Below are positions 23,201-37,044 of a DNA stretch of 64,000 bases, piece by piece. The stretch is from the NCBI RefSeq assembly GCF_949628215.1, contig NC_134277.1, forward strand, positions 34,417,357 to 34,481,356, read 5' to 3'. The notes beneath the pieces are model-generated. The model worked only from the letters and a program-made list of their open reading frames with translations, was not told the DNA's origin and did not search any database. A program made the position numbers and the translations under genes. Position 1 is the stretch's first letter. Every line of letters starts with the position of its first letter. This stretch comes from Phalacrocorax aristotelis (lineage: Eukaryota > Chordata > Aves > Suliformes > Phalacrocoracidae).

Positions 23201-26064
23201 TATCCGGTCCCTTTTCAGCTAGGAAGGATTAAAAAAAGGTAATCAATGAAGCCTTTGAACCCTGAGCTGCTTTCCATGAACAACAGCTTTGTACAAAAGC
23301 TTTGGGTTAGTAATGGTGTAACTACCTCAGATTTACTGGAATAAATTATCAAAATTCAAAGTCTTTTCTTTCATGTAAAGTATTTTAAAATTATTTTATT
23401 TTTTATCACAGGTAGAAGAAGCAGATATTTGTCATCTTTAAAATAATTCCAGTGAAAGATGGTTTGCAGAGTAAAAGTCTTTCAGGTGATCTAATCTCAG
23501 TAGTGGGCTATCATCATTCCTTTGGGCAATACTGTAATGAAGAAAGGAATACAGAAGTATTGGACACAGTTGCTTTAGGAAATAATAGGAAGGGACAACC
23601 TCAAAAACATTGACTTGCACAAGTTATTTATGCTTTCAGTTGCAGCTTGTACACCTCACTAGTTAATTTTATGCATGCACTATATGTTTGGATGATTTTG
23701 AAAGGGTCTTGGCGTTGACCAGTCAGAACTGATTCTTCTCCCGTGTCTGCTCTTAACCTTACTGACTTAAATGGAGGTAATACTGATTTTCAGCCAGAGT
23801 AAGAAAGAGGAGATAATGGTGTTTTAGCTGTTGAGAGTTTTGGTTTAATTCTTTACAACTCAGAGTGAAAAAAAAATGTTTGCTTATTAAGTCTGAAATA
23901 GAATTTTCAGCTAATGTGGGGTTTTCCCCTCTTTTTTTTTACTGCATTGCTTATGGCAAGGACAAAGAATCCGTGATGTTCTACAGGTTCATGCCTGGAT
24001 ATACCAGTGCAGGAACTGTTGTTAGGCTGCATTGTGGTGATGGGATAAAGGTCTGAACTGTTGTACAAAAAGAATCAGATCCTATGAAAGGCTTAAACAG
24101 TTAAAGCAGGGCTGAGAGAGATTTCAAGTGCCAGTTCAGAAATTCCATTTTAATCCTGGGACAAAGCTCAGTATGTGTTGTTCTGTGCTGCCTGAAGCTC
24201 AGCATGGTACACAGGGCTAACCTGTCCCCTTCAAGAGGCTCCTTCTCCAGCTCCATCCTAAACCTTGTTGGGAGCCAACCTCTAAGCAGACCATGTCCTG
24301 AGGGCCCTAATCTGTGATGTGATGAGAATACTTGTAAAATACATGAATAGTATCAGCTGTCTGCTCCCACCCGCCTACACACACACACATGCACGCCTAC
24401 ACACACACACACTTGTAGTCTTTTTTTTTCAAATGGAAGTGATGACAAGCCTTTATTTTATGCAGTGGCTAGAAGAGTGAGCCGGGAAGTGGCTTTGATT
24501 CCCTTCCCAGCTGGAGGAGATGCAAACCTGCAGTATAAGGGAGTGCTTTAACAACCCAGCTGTGTGGCTGAGAGAGGACAGGAAAAAGAGTAGGGTTAAA
24601 ACTGAGCTGTCCTGCAGCTGCTGGAGAGGAGGTGGTGTTGGGTAATGCTGCTTATTTCAGTAGTCTGCTTTTGCTTTCAGGTTTGCTTAGGGAGTCATGG
24701 GGAAAAGAACCACTTCAGTCACCACCCCTGACACCCAACCCTGAAAGTAATGCTGCAACAAGCTGACAGCAAAATTCAGGCCTTGTAGCTCACTCTCCTA
24801 ATCAGTAGTTCCCAGAGCTGTGCTGCTTTGTGTGCTCTTCTGTGCAGTAAATTATGCATGCTTCACTTCGACAGAAGAGGGCCTCCCAGCTTAACCTTTA
24901 GCAAGACATTTGGTGAACACTCCTGAGAAATGGGGATAGGAGCTTGAATGCATTCAGGCTGAGCAAAACGGGCTTTTGCTGTTGAGGTGTGATTCAAGAG
25001 GTAGATCCATGAAGTCCTTTCAAGGCAGCCTGAGTTTTCAAGTGCCTGGTTCCTTCACAGATGCCCAATTTAAGGTAAAGATTCAGAGCTCTGGATCCTG
25101 AGAGCAGGAAATATTTCCTCTGGAGGGGCAAAGCTTACCCCTTTCTCCCTGGCTATCAAAATATCTAAAGAAACTTTGGATATTCCACTTCGAGAGCAAG
25201 GCACACAAGATATTAGGCTTGCAAGGCCTAGTTTGCAGCTACCCAAAGCATTTACCAGAATCTAATGCCTTTTAACACTGTACTAGACTCATCGGTGGGA
25301 TTTAACTTTACATGTTCTTAAATTATGCTTGGCCTCAGTTTTAGTCCATGTTGCACTATGTCTACTGGAGTCTTTCTAAGAAAATCCAGACCTGTTGTCA
25401 AACTCAGGTTTACCAGCACAACCAGGCTCAAGTCAAACTCAAAGAGTGGTGTGAGGACATTGCGTGCTTTAGTATGCTCCCAACTTCTTCATGGCCAGAT
25501 GAGTCAGCAGTGGTGTGCGTGTGGAGCCCGGTTCACTCACAGGCAGCCAAGGGTCAGTTCTTCCAAAGCAGTGTGGCTGCAGCAGCCAGTCTGGCAGCCG
25601 GTGGGAGCTATGAACAGTGAAGGCCACAGGGTTCAGCACACTTAAACCCATGCTTGAGCCTGCTCCTAATCTCTTGCTGCTGACCTATTAAAAAAGTTAA
25701 GTAATCCGGGCTGAAATACCACCACACTCATTCTCAGTGAGTAGCATCCACTTCTGTGATCGCCCCCTGTGCAGTCAGTGGGACTGTGCATGTGTCACTG
25801 TGTATTGAGGCCATCAGTTGGAAAAATTTTTTTTTTCTTTCTGTTCTCATTCTGTGTCTCAGAGCAGAAGGCAAGGTGCCTACATCAGTGTTGCACATCT
25901 TTGGACCATCTCCACAGATGCTTGCTGGCAGGAGGAACTGAACAGGTCTGCTGGCAGCCTCCTCACTGTTGGGCTGTCGGCATACCAGAGAAGAGGACAA
26001 CTTGGGGTGTCTTTCTCATTTTTTGCTAATTTCAAACTCAGAAGAGAACTGTGGACACTCTTAG
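20226..26064. other. Intergenic DNA between POLR1F and TMEM196, part 2
   Basis: No gene supported. It contains the duplicated (CA)n repeat and otherwise unique-looking AT-rich sequence. Open frames near 25325-26000 are GC-richer but have no recognisable domain. Confidence 0.55.
24371..24412 (+). repeat. Duplicated (CA)n microsatellite
   Basis: Two blocks of the form CGCCTACACACACACACAC are joined by ATGCA, so the repeat plus its CGCCTA flank has itself been duplicated. Confidence 0.8.
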
Positions 26065-26550
26065 GTGGAGTGGATGGGATGTCATCCAAAGAGACCTGGA
26101 CAAGCTGGAGAGGTGGGCCTGTGAGAACCTCATCAGGTTCAACAAGGCCAAGTGCAAGGTCCTGTACCTGGGTCAGGGTTGTTCTGCCTGGAGAAGAGAA
26201 GGCTGCGGGGAAATCTTATTGCGGCCTTCCAGTACTTAAAGGGGGACTGTAGGAAGGATGGGGGAAATCTTTTTACCAAGGCCTGTTGTGACAGGACACG
26301 GGGTAACGGTTTTAAACTAAAGGAGGGTAGATTTAGACTGGATATAAGGAAAAAATTTTTTACAATGAGGGTGGTGAAACACTGGCACAGGTTGCCCAGA
26401 GAGGTAGTGGAGGCCCCATCCCTAGAAACAGTCAAGGTCATGTTGGACGGGGCTCTGAGCAACCTGATGTAGTTAAAGACGTTCCTGCTCACTGCAGGGG
26501 GGTTGGACTAGATGACCTCTAAACTCCAACACAAACCATTCTATGATTCT
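26065..26550 (+). mobile_element. CR1 LINE 3' end, relatively young, internally deleted
   Basis: In frame 1 the element reads [17 protein letters not shown] and CKVLYLGQG. It then jumps frame to [47 protein letters not shown] and a stop. It ends in GGGGGTTGGACTAGATGACC and CCATTCTATGATTCT. About the last part of ORF2 and the 3' UTR are present. A block of ORF2 is missing near 26175. Confidence 0.92.
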
Positions 26551-29500
26551 TAGGAGGAAAAGGTCTTCTGCTATTTTTCACTGCAACTGTATTCCAATGA
26601 ACCTCTAAGTTATTCTAACATACAGTAAAATTTTCCCTGCAAATTACTGCTATTTCATACTTAGGGCATTTATTTATATACCTTTACTGGACATGTATAT
26701 TTGTAATTATGCCTGGGCTAATACTTTATTTTGGATGAACTGTCTTGCACAGATTTATAGACTGAGAATAATTGAACTTCTTGGCTGTCACACACTTTTG
26801 GTAGGAAATATTACACATGTTTATATGGAAAAGGATTTAAAGTTCTTGTATTTATAAAGTGAGCATGAGCCTGCCAAGTTATGAAACTTTATTTGGAAAT
26901 AAAGGTTCTACTTAAGTGTCCTTAAGACAGTAGTATAAACATTGGAAATGTAAATGCCAAAGATATGAGTGTCGCCAAAGAAGAAGATTTAAATTTAGAT
27001 TCTTAATTCCAAATAAATATGCTGTTTTGACAGAACCTCTTCTCTTTGCCAGTAAGCTGGTGGGCATCTGTTATGTTTCCATTCCTTGACTCAATGAATA
27101 TTCTGGAAGTCCCCAGAATGTACATTTATTTGAAACCAAAAGAAAAGCCTTCCAAACAAATCTTCAGAGTTTAAGCATGAGACTTTTTTGGGGTTAAGCG
27201 CAGTGCATTTGGAGGAACCATTAAAAAGAGTAATCTTAAAGACTTGCAGGTATTGCAGACTATAAACATAGGTGCTGTGAGGGGTGAAGGATGGCACAGT
27301 CTGCCTCAGGGAACTGTGCAGGCAAGGCAACTGTGATTGCATTGACTGATAAAAATGGGCATTTTCATTATTGGATGCTAATGGAAAGGTGGGGAGAAGG
27401 AAGCAGAAACCCCTTTGTTTGCCCCTTTCCTTTTGTTTCCTTCCTGTAAATCTGTGCTTATAAAATTCATTCCTTCTGATTGATCACTTCTGTGTGTTCA
27501 GTGTGCATATCCAATTGCTATTTTTGCAAAGTCCAGGGCGATGCATACTGACACCGCTGCAAACCAAGAGTAGTTACTGGTCATTGGACTCATCTCAATG
27601 TTAGGCTGTCCTTCACAGAAGAATCCTTGTTTGAGGTAGTTGTCCAGGTTTAACTTTTCCAGTTTTGCAACAGGGATGCAATTGGCTCCTTTGTGCCTAC
27701 ACAAGCTCTTCACTGCAGCCATAGAGTTACCACAAAGTTAATAATATTGCAACACTTGCTTGAATGGCAAATTGCAACAAATGAGTATTTATATCCTTGA
27801 AGCTGTTTTGTTGAATGCTCATTCTGGGTGCTTTACTTGCCAAGAGGCTGTCATGGCCCAAGTCCATAGCATGGACCCTGAAAAAGTTAACATATAAGAG
27901 AGGGAAAGAAAGGTCATTGCCTCTTGAGCAAGCCATTTAACACAATGTGGATGGAAATGTAGTTTCCATGTAGTCTTTCAGCTTTGTTTGACAGTTGGCC
28001 TTGAAAGCTAGAGAGCAGAGCTCTCTCTGTGCAGAACTAGGCATGAGTTTGAAGCAGCATAGGTGTGCCTGTGTCACACAGTGAATTACTGTACAAGATC
28101 TGTAATGTGCAGAAGCAATATATTCATATGCGTGTGGTTCTGAGTGCAGGTTTGTCGTCCTCAGCTTAGCTAATTAGCTCAGGCTAGGAGTGCCTCATTA
28201 ATACAACTGCATCGTAACTGGCCCTGCATTTGAGGATTATCGGGGTTGTGCAGAATTCCTTATTGGTATATGGTGTAAACATTTTAAGATCTTAGGTATA
28301 TAGGTGTCAGTGCTAAAGTAAACTTACCAGCCTGAAACAAACTCACACAACAGATCTGTCTGTCCATTGACGGAAACTGGGGAAGGAGACTGATTCTAAA
28401 CCATAAGGAATCCCTTATTTTCGTTATTACTCCTAGGGGTAAAATAGGCCATTTGTGTGAGAAGAAACTGGGGAAAGAAGGCTGAAAGAATATGAAATTT
28501 TATTCAATTTTAAAATCCTTAAATAAATAAAATAAAGATTAGTTCAAAGCAATCAGGGAAAGAGATGAGAAATCTTAGCCTGCTGACGATTGGACCAATG
28601 TAACAGTGGTAAGGCAGGGATGAATGGGGTAAATAGTTAAAGATAATGTCATAATTCCTGCACGCAGGAAAGAAAGAATAAGTTTACATTTTTATTTGAT
28701 GTCTGGAAATCTGCCTCATAGTGAGGCAATTCAAGAAGCTCACCCAAGAGAAGGTTAAGACATGACTTGATCCCAGTTTCTCCAAGGCTTCTTGCTTTAG
28801 CAGACAATAGCGTAGTAAGAGCCAGTGCTTGGGAAATAAAGCCAAAAAATTCTGCATAGAAACAAATCACTTTAAAGTGGGAAAGTTTCTGCTCATTGGA
28901 ATAAGGGAGGTGATAGATTACATCTTTTGAAGTCTTTAAATAAAGACCAGGTTTCATTCTAAAAATACATGTTGCTTACCCAGATGTTATGTGATTAATA
29001 CAGGAATTGTCAGATGAAGTATCGTGTCTTCTGCTATACAGAAGAGTATTTGATCATAAGGTGCTCTCTAGTCTTAAAATCCATTCAGGTATTTCTTCAT
29101 GTCTGAAGGTCTTAATTTACAAATTTATCAGTGTTATTGATGGTTTTGTACAATATTTAGCAAGTATGAAATAGAAACAAAGCAATCCCTTGCATAAATA
29201 TGATGATACAGAATCCCATGCCTTTTGTGGCATTTAGATCCAGAACTTGGGCCATTTCAAGATCTCTCCTGCTGCCACCACAGTGTGGGTATCAATATTA
29301 ACCTACTGTCCTTTACGTGTAGTGGTTACCAAAGGAGCTCTGACACACGTACTTTTCCAGGGTGCTACACAGTTAATAAATAGGCCTCAGAAAAATATTA
29401 GCTGTCAGCATTCCTGGAGTTCATGCCTGGATTTAGGGGGGAGGGGATATCAGTAAGTGTAGCAAACCATAGGAATTTAATACTGTTAGTCTGGGTGTTT

Positions 29501-32500
29501 GGACTTCATGGTTTAGATTTAGATTTGCCTCGTTTGCAATTTCTCTGTAAAATGAAGGCAATGATCTGTGTTTGCTTTCCCTGAGCAGGGAAGGTAAGAA
29601 TTTATTCAATACTAAACACTTTAAAGGATACAGCTGTATTTTAACAGAAGAGAAGAGATAAGGGAAAATATAAGACATGACCTCCTACCTTGAATTGACA
29701 TGAAGTGGGAGGGAAAGAAAAAAGAGCTCTAATGATGTGGGAGAGGAGCTGCACAAGTCTGTGGTCCTACTTACATTATTTGATTTGTCTCACACTAGCT
29801 AATAGTAATGGGATGTGAGAAAGAGGGCAGCAAATCCTAAAGGCTCTTAGCTCCTTTTAAATCTATGTCTGCTTTCTTAGGGGTACAAAGAGAAGTTGTG
29901 TTGACTCATACACCTGTTTTATATCAGTGAAATTATATGCAGCATTGTAGTGACACTTTGGAGTTCAAGGCTTTTCGGTTGTGCTTGTGACCCCTCTGCC
30001 TGCTTGCCTTCCTAGCATGTTGCTATTGCACATTATACCAATTCATCAAAACAGCTATTTTCCTGGATGCAGAGTTGCTTTTAATTAATGTACATGGTCA
30101 ACCTGTTCAACATGCCATAACTGCATATATTTTTAGAAGGACACATTTTGCAGTTTATGGCAGAATTAAAACTGGATTTCAGCAAGGATCTCTGGGGGAA
30201 AAAACCTTCTACTGATTACAAAGCAAAATTATACTGATGTAGAAATCATTAAAGGAACCTGCTGTGACTCAGTAGTTAAAGGACATAAAAGATACTTTAC
30301 AGCAAATCAGAGGTAATGCAAGGGGAAAAAACCTAACAAACTGCCAATTCTATATATGCTTAGGGCTCATTTGAGGGAACCACAGAGCAACTGTGAGGCT
30401 GCTCTACACAGCTTATTGTTAGTTCCCTGGCAGAAGTAGATGTGTCTATCTTGTGTCTTCGATGTTTCTTTGACTACTTTGTAGAGAGATGACGAAAAAG
30501 TCCTTGGTGCAACCCTCTGGACTTCTTGTTCCCAATCAAAGCTGCTTCCTTCTGAACCAGAACAACACTTCCACAGCCACACAAGTCTCTCCAGGCACAC
30601 AACTTTCTGCTGAAATTCCAGCTACTGATTAATCTCACCCAGTTCCCTCTTTTCCTTCAGAACACTGAATCTCATTTTCATAACTTCATAATTAGGGGGG
30701 AAAAAAGCCTTCCTGAGCAAGCTTCCCAAGTTCACGTAGAGTTCCTCAGGCTAATGATATTAGACTAGGGTGGGTTTAGCATCTTCACTCCAATCAAATT
30801 ATGTTTTACCAAAAGCATTCTACTTTTTCTTTTTTTTTTCTTTCTTTTTTTCCACCTCCCCTGTAGACTGTGAGTCTCTCTGGCTAGCCCTTGTACAGTT
30901 CTAAAAATATTCTTCAAAATCTGTCTCCAGCGATATGTACAGCAGCTTTGTGGAACTTGTTGGAGGTTTATAGTGGAGCTAAAGATGTCACTTTGATACA
31001 GAAAGGTAAGACTAGCTAGAGCCATTTTAGGCAGACAGATGCAGTAATATCTACAATGATATGGTAGTCTAATATCAGTCTGCTTTTAGATATTTCTAAG
31101 CTTTTAATTATAAAAGGCTCCTTTTAACTCCTTAACCTGCCTGGGACTGGGATCTGAAAGGATTAAAAATGGCTTAAACCATTATAGTCTCTCTACCCTC
31201 TATCTTCAATATCGCACACTCAAGGAAAATTTTGTTATCAATATAACTATTTGTGATTATGGCTTACTGCATATAAATTGCCTGTAGAATCTGACCTGCC
31301 ACACTGTCCTTCACACCTCCCCAGACCATCTGAAGGGAAATTCATATGTCCTAATGCAAAAAATATATATTGAAGATTGTGCAAGCAAATATTTAAAATG
31401 TATTATATGCACTTTTCTGCACAGTTTGCAGTAAGAACTGTTGGTTGTTACAAATTCAAAACGTGTGTGTTTCTCATTGGCTGAGGTTCTATGAAGTGCC
31501 AAACTGAGCCTAAAATATAGCCTAAAATATTAAAACACACATTATGGACTTACCAGCTAAGTCCTATGCACAATGTTCAATAAGGAAGAGTGTTGTTTGA
31601 CCTAGTAAATAGCAGCTGAGTATCTCTTACAGTATCTGAGCCAGCATCTGCTTTTACAGCAGCATGAATCAGAAATAACTGTGTCAAGGACAGTACATGC
31701 TTCATCTTATTTAGATTAAAATGGATTTTGGTGCCCAGCCTTCAAGCTATTGGTGTAGGTATGTTGGCTGGTCACATTCTGAAAATTGAAAATGTTGGTT
31801 TTTATACAGCTGGTTAGTGGAATAAGCGTCCTTTCAATTGTACCAGTAATGAAAACATACAGAAAATATTTCCATTACAGTTGGACTCTGTATGCAGTTA
31901 TGAAACAAAATTTCATTAAACAAAGTCACACATTTCCTAGAATTCCCCTCCACATCCATATATTATGGTAATTTACTTTGAATCTAACCATTCTGATCCT
32001 TTTTGTATATCTCAGGTAGAAGCAGTTGTCTTCATCACATTTGTTTGTAAGTCTTGATTCCAGATTTGCATTTTCAAGGCTTTTATTAATGCAGGGACCA
32101 GCCAGTTTTTCTGCATTCTACAGGCTTGGCAGCAAAAGAAGAGAAAAAAAAACCACAAAGAATTGAATCTTTTGTTCTCTGGGGCCCAGATTTCTCCTCT
32201 CTCCTTCCAGCACCCCTTGAAAAGAAGCAGAAGTGGTGTGGTTGTATTTCACAAGTTACAGTAAAGCTTCAAGCATTGTGAACTTGGAAAATGTATCTTC
32301 CTTTCCTTTCCAAAGCATGAGAAAGTGGCTGTTGCACTGGACTAGTATGTTGGATAGAGAATAATCACCTATTTTCCTGCACCATCCCATACTCCTACTA
32401 CCATGGTGGGAAATGAAGTGTTTGCAATAACTAAATGGGTAGTGTTATGGCATGTTCTTTCATGTCATTCCTGAGCAGATTCTGAACTGCAATTCCAAAC

Positions 32501-35500
32501 CACTCTCTAGGATCTGAAGCTACAATTCCTAGTCCTGAGGTGTCGCAAGAGATCTCTGTACGAACCGTGATTTTACAGTTGTCCTCCAGAGCTAGTGCTG
32601 AACCTCAGCCAGGTAGTTCTGAGGCAGATTTTTGAGCAATTTTTTATTTTACTCTTGCTTTTCTTTGATAAGGCCCCTTTACACTCTTTGTACTGATGGA
32701 ATGAGGAAGGGAATCTTACAGAACCACCTCCTCTGGTTCTATGTCCAGTGTGGATTTCTTCAGCCTGTGTGAAACTCTGCAGGCAACTTAGACACTAGTC
32801 CTGCATTGACAGGGTGTGTCCAGAGCTGCAGCAAAAGTGCTCCTAGAAGGGGAACATACTGGGAACAGATATATCTCATTTCCTGATGCAGAGGAAATGA
32901 TTAATATCAAGCTGCAGAGGCAATGGCACCTATGAAGAGACCAAACAAGCTGCAAAGTAGTAGGGAAGACAGTCTAAAGGCAGGTGGGACCTGGGAAGGG
33001 GAGCACTTTCCTTGAGCGGAGATGCCTTAACATCTAATTCTTTTGCTATGACAATATCTATTCTTTGTGAACTTGAAACAGTCTCATTAGCAGTTACTAA
33101 TGTATATAATACATATTAGTATATCAGGGACTTAGAGGATATTTAAAGCCCTTTGAGACAGTAGATAAGTGAAGAGAAGCCGTATAAGGTGGACCAGTTT
33201 TTGACTCTCAAGCTTGGCCTTCCAACTAATTTTAATGAAATTTAAGTGAAAGCTTTAAATCACAGTGAAGATGTTTCCTATGTTGTAAATAGATGGGAAA
33301 CTCCTTTACAGACTTAGAAAATCCTAAGATAATGAAATTAAATATTATTTTATACCATATAGATTCACAAAACAATGTAATATAATTTCTAGAGGTTTTT
33401 ATGGCATAGATTGAATAATAATAAGATTCTATTCCCACTTGTCTGGGAACATGGGTATAAATCACCAAATGTTGGCAGTCATCAATAGTGCTCACATCTC
33501 AAACTCATGTTGAGATGGGCTTTACAGCACAGTCGTAGACTCACAATGTAACATGAGTGATTTTACATTAATATTTTGCTGTATATGTTCTGTTACAGAT
33601 TACATCTTCCATTTTTCATGACTACATAAGCCAGTAGGCCCTACAGTTAAAGCTGCTGGCTTAACATACACACTGCTTGAACAGACCCCAAACTCTGTTG
33701 TGGGTGTGCAGAACTGCCAGTGTGTTCTGACCTCAACCGTGCTTCTGTTCAGCCTTTGTTTTTCTCCTTTCTGAGCTTGCTTCACCCCTTTCAATGTGTT
33801 GTGCAAAACTGCAAGCATGATGGTTCAGCTTTGCAAGATATTTCTAGCAAGAAAAAAACCCAAAAGATCTAAGTTCTCTGGTTTAGATTTCATTTTATTT
33901 GTCATCTTTTATGAACAAATTACGAAATATACTTCATTCACAAATTGGAAATATTTACAATTTCTTTACAACAAGGCATTGTTGAGGTTTTGATTTATGG
34001 CATTCTTAGAGCATTCTGTCTTTCAAAACAAAGACATTGGTGTTGTTTTCAGCACACTGTTCATTTACACTCTGAATGTGAAATGGGAGCCTTTTGGAAG
34101 AGTAGTTTGCACTTTCTTTTGATACAATCTACTGGGAAAACTGAGGCTGGATGCATTTGCAATGTGGGGAGGGGGACTGTGCAGATGCGTTGCTGGTACC
34201 ATGCCACATGGTCTGAAGCCATCGTATTACACCAGATGCTGCTAAGTGGGGAGGAGAAAAAGATTCCCCTGAGCCATCCTTCCTCTGCCCTCTTCTCGTC
34301 TCTTTAGGAATTCTGTGACTGGGCTAAATGTGGTCCAGTTTAACTTTTTTTTTTCTGGTTTTTGAGTCTTCATGAGAAGAATAGTCTTGAGAAGTCTGTT
34401 TCAAATACTATCACATTTCTGAAAAGTTATTCAGACAAAAAAAAACCAAAACAGAGTAGCCAGGAAGTGAATAAATATTGTATATCCGTAAAATGTTTAG
34501 GAGACAAATTTTGACATGTTTCTAAAAGGGAAATGCAACTGTGCTGTTCTGCAGTTGTCACATTTGAGCCATAAAAGCTAAGATAGTTCCATTTTCTCAG
34601 TTCCTCGGAGTCTATTTTTTTCCTGGAGAAAATTCTAAACCCACTTCTTTCCATGGAATTTTTAAAAATCTCTTAATATACACTTCCATTATAAATCAGA
34701 TGTGGGCCACCATTGCTTAGGTTGTCTGTCATTTCCTGCAACAAGAAGAGAAAACACTAATTTTATGGTCTTTGACTTTTAGTTAGCTAAGGTTGTAATA
34801 AAAATTTAACAAACTGAATTTCAAACATTCAGAAAAACTTTACATTTTTATTTGGCTCGATAAATCTCACTGTAAAAGAAATCACATTTCTTCCTACATA
34901 AATTAAGTACATTTGAAAGCTGATAGACCCATTGACACTGATTGAGTCAGACATTACTCTCAGACCACATGTACAGCATTGATGGCATCCGTGCAAGTTT
35001 TGTGATAATGTTCTTTGAAAGTGCATCAATTCAAGCTTGTGTGGTAATCTACAAAGGAACAAGATGGTAATTAAGTCTTCATTTCCATTCAAACCTTTTT
35101 CTGTGCTGACATGCTACAAACAGATGCCATTCGATGCTAGCTGGGATAGACATTTGGGAAGTAGGTCTAGATCCAAACAGGATCTAAGTGTTTTGACTTC
35201 TTGTCTTTGGATGGGAATGGTTTTGGTTTTCCCTTAATATGCCAGGCTACAATTTTTAGCAGTTCAGCTGTTGCTACTAAAGTGGCAGATGAGTCATCCT
35301 GGAGTAAGCTGACCTGATCATGAGTCAGAATCCTAAGGCACCTAAACCAAAATTTATTTGGAGTTAGATCTTCTAATTCTCAAATTGCAATCCAAACAAT
35401 AAATACTTAGCAGCTGTCTAAGCCTGGATATGGCTACATTCATTAAGCACTTCTCTGACCTTTGAGGCCATGAGGACCACAAGCCATGTGGTGTTTATGC

Positions 35501-36299
35501 TCAGAACTGCCTTATTCTGAGAAGTCCTAGGCCTATTTCGTACCAAATTGAATCAGGATGCAGACATGAAGTGGTCTGCTGCTTATGTCCAATCACAGAT
35601 CCAAGAGAACATCCAACTATGCCCAGAGGAATGGACATACATAAACATGCTGTTTGGGCTATTCTTTTTAAAATTCAGGTAGATGAGGTAGAGGTGCCAC
35701 TGTTGGGCTAGTTCTAAAATATTTGCATATGAACCAGAAGCTCTTCTCTGCATGGGAAGATTAAATTTACCTCTTCCACCTCCTAGGTCCAGATGGCGAA
35801 AAGGTGGAAGAAAAAGGATTTGTTTGTCCCCCTTCTTATAGAAGTTTCTATGAAAAAGTAAAGCAGGATTCATGGGGCGGGGGATGGGGGGTGCAGGTGG
35901 AGGGAGCGAGCGAGCCTGACTCTATAGCATAGTAGCTAAGATTCGTGGTAAAGAGAATTCTGGGACCTGGTCTTTATTCCTAGTCTGACTCTTTCTCTAT
36001 CTTCTTTTAATCCACAGTATTTAATTTATAAATAGTTTGGAAGGCAGAGACCAGAAATCACAGTTGCACATAAAGTAGAAGCTCTTGTGCCTCCTCTCTC
36101 AGGTGTCAGCAGCTACATTTTGAAGCTTAATTGCAAGACTTAATTGTTGCCTGCACAGTTTTTGAAAGAAGGGATGTGCCATTCCTCTCTGCTAGGTAAA
36201 CTTGGGGCCATTAAGCCAACTATATTTGACAATTAATACTCCTGAATCAGTGTAAGTTTCAGAGAAAAGAAGCTATGTAAACTTACAGAATTTTGAGCA

Positions 36300-36530
36300 T
36301 TTTCTACCACCCAGCTCTCCATTTGGCAGGTGATGGTGCTGGATGTTTTTGTGTGATGCCTTATTCTCTACATATGCTGAAGAGAGACATGGGTGCCTAA
36401 CACTGAACTCAGGATCCTGGCCTGGGGGCTGCCTGCTCTGAAACAAGGCACCATGGCTGCCTATTTGTAGGTGTCTAAACCCTTTGTTGGATCTACGCTG
36501 AAGATACTGGTCAGCTGGGAAAGGTACCAA
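36300..36530 (+). repeat. Possible ancient repeat downstream of TMEM196
   Basis: A stretch ending TAGGTGTCTAAACCCTTTGT and TGGATCTACGC recalls the dispersed sauropsid sequence GGTGCCTAAA.CC.TTTG.GGATCT. Similar words occur at about 35330-35360 and 38400-38520. The family is unknown to me, and the minus-strand open frame of 90 codons across it is not convincing. Confidence 0.3.
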
Positions 36531-36700
36531 GAATACCAAAGCCATTTAATGTTTACTATCAGTCAGGCACAATTTGACAGTAATCTGTCAGAAGACTACT
36601 CATGAGCAAATGTAAATTTCCTCTTGTCAGCTTTATCACTTGAATCCTCTGCAGACATCAGCTATTAGAATATAATAATTTCAGAAAATATTGAAAATAA

Positions 36701-36706
36701 TTTATT
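36701..36706 (-). terminator. Candidate polyadenylation signal for TMEM196
   Basis: This is an AATAAA on the minus strand, about 340 nt beyond the exon-4 stop. It is the first clear hexamer I noticed downstream. In AT-rich DNA such hexamers are frequent, so it is only a candidate. Confidence 0.25.
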
Positions 36707-37044
36707 TTCCCCAATATTTCTATTTTCGAAAATAAAACTATTAATAAATTTTAAAATGTTGCTGAATTAAAGAAATGAAGGAGCACACAGATAAGAAGCA
36801 GGGTGAGTCAATGGTGGCAACATCCAAATAGGAGCATTCGGATGTCTATAACTAGGGTGAATATTTTAAATACTCAACTTACTTCCAGATTGCAGCGTTC
36901 ACCATGTAGAATTATGTCACCACCTGGAAGCACCATTCCTGACTCAGAGTGACATCACAGCATCAGCCAACTTTGATTAGCTGAAACTATGACTTCCTCT
37001 TAGAGGTGGCCCTTCCTGAAGTGACATAACAACATGGTAGCTCC

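Larger units (their letters stand above)
26551..37044. other. Intergenic and 3' flanking DNA of TMEM196
   Basis: No further gene supported. Part of the region next to 37044 must be TMEM196 3' UTR, of unknown length. A homeodomain-type palindrome lies at 28168-28179, and repeat-like words at 35330-35360 and 36300-36530. Confidence 0.55.

Noticed and set aside
27498-27722. Minus-strand 74-codon frame with a protein-like appearance
   Set aside because: No recognisable domain, promoter or partner exon; the length is well within chance expectation.
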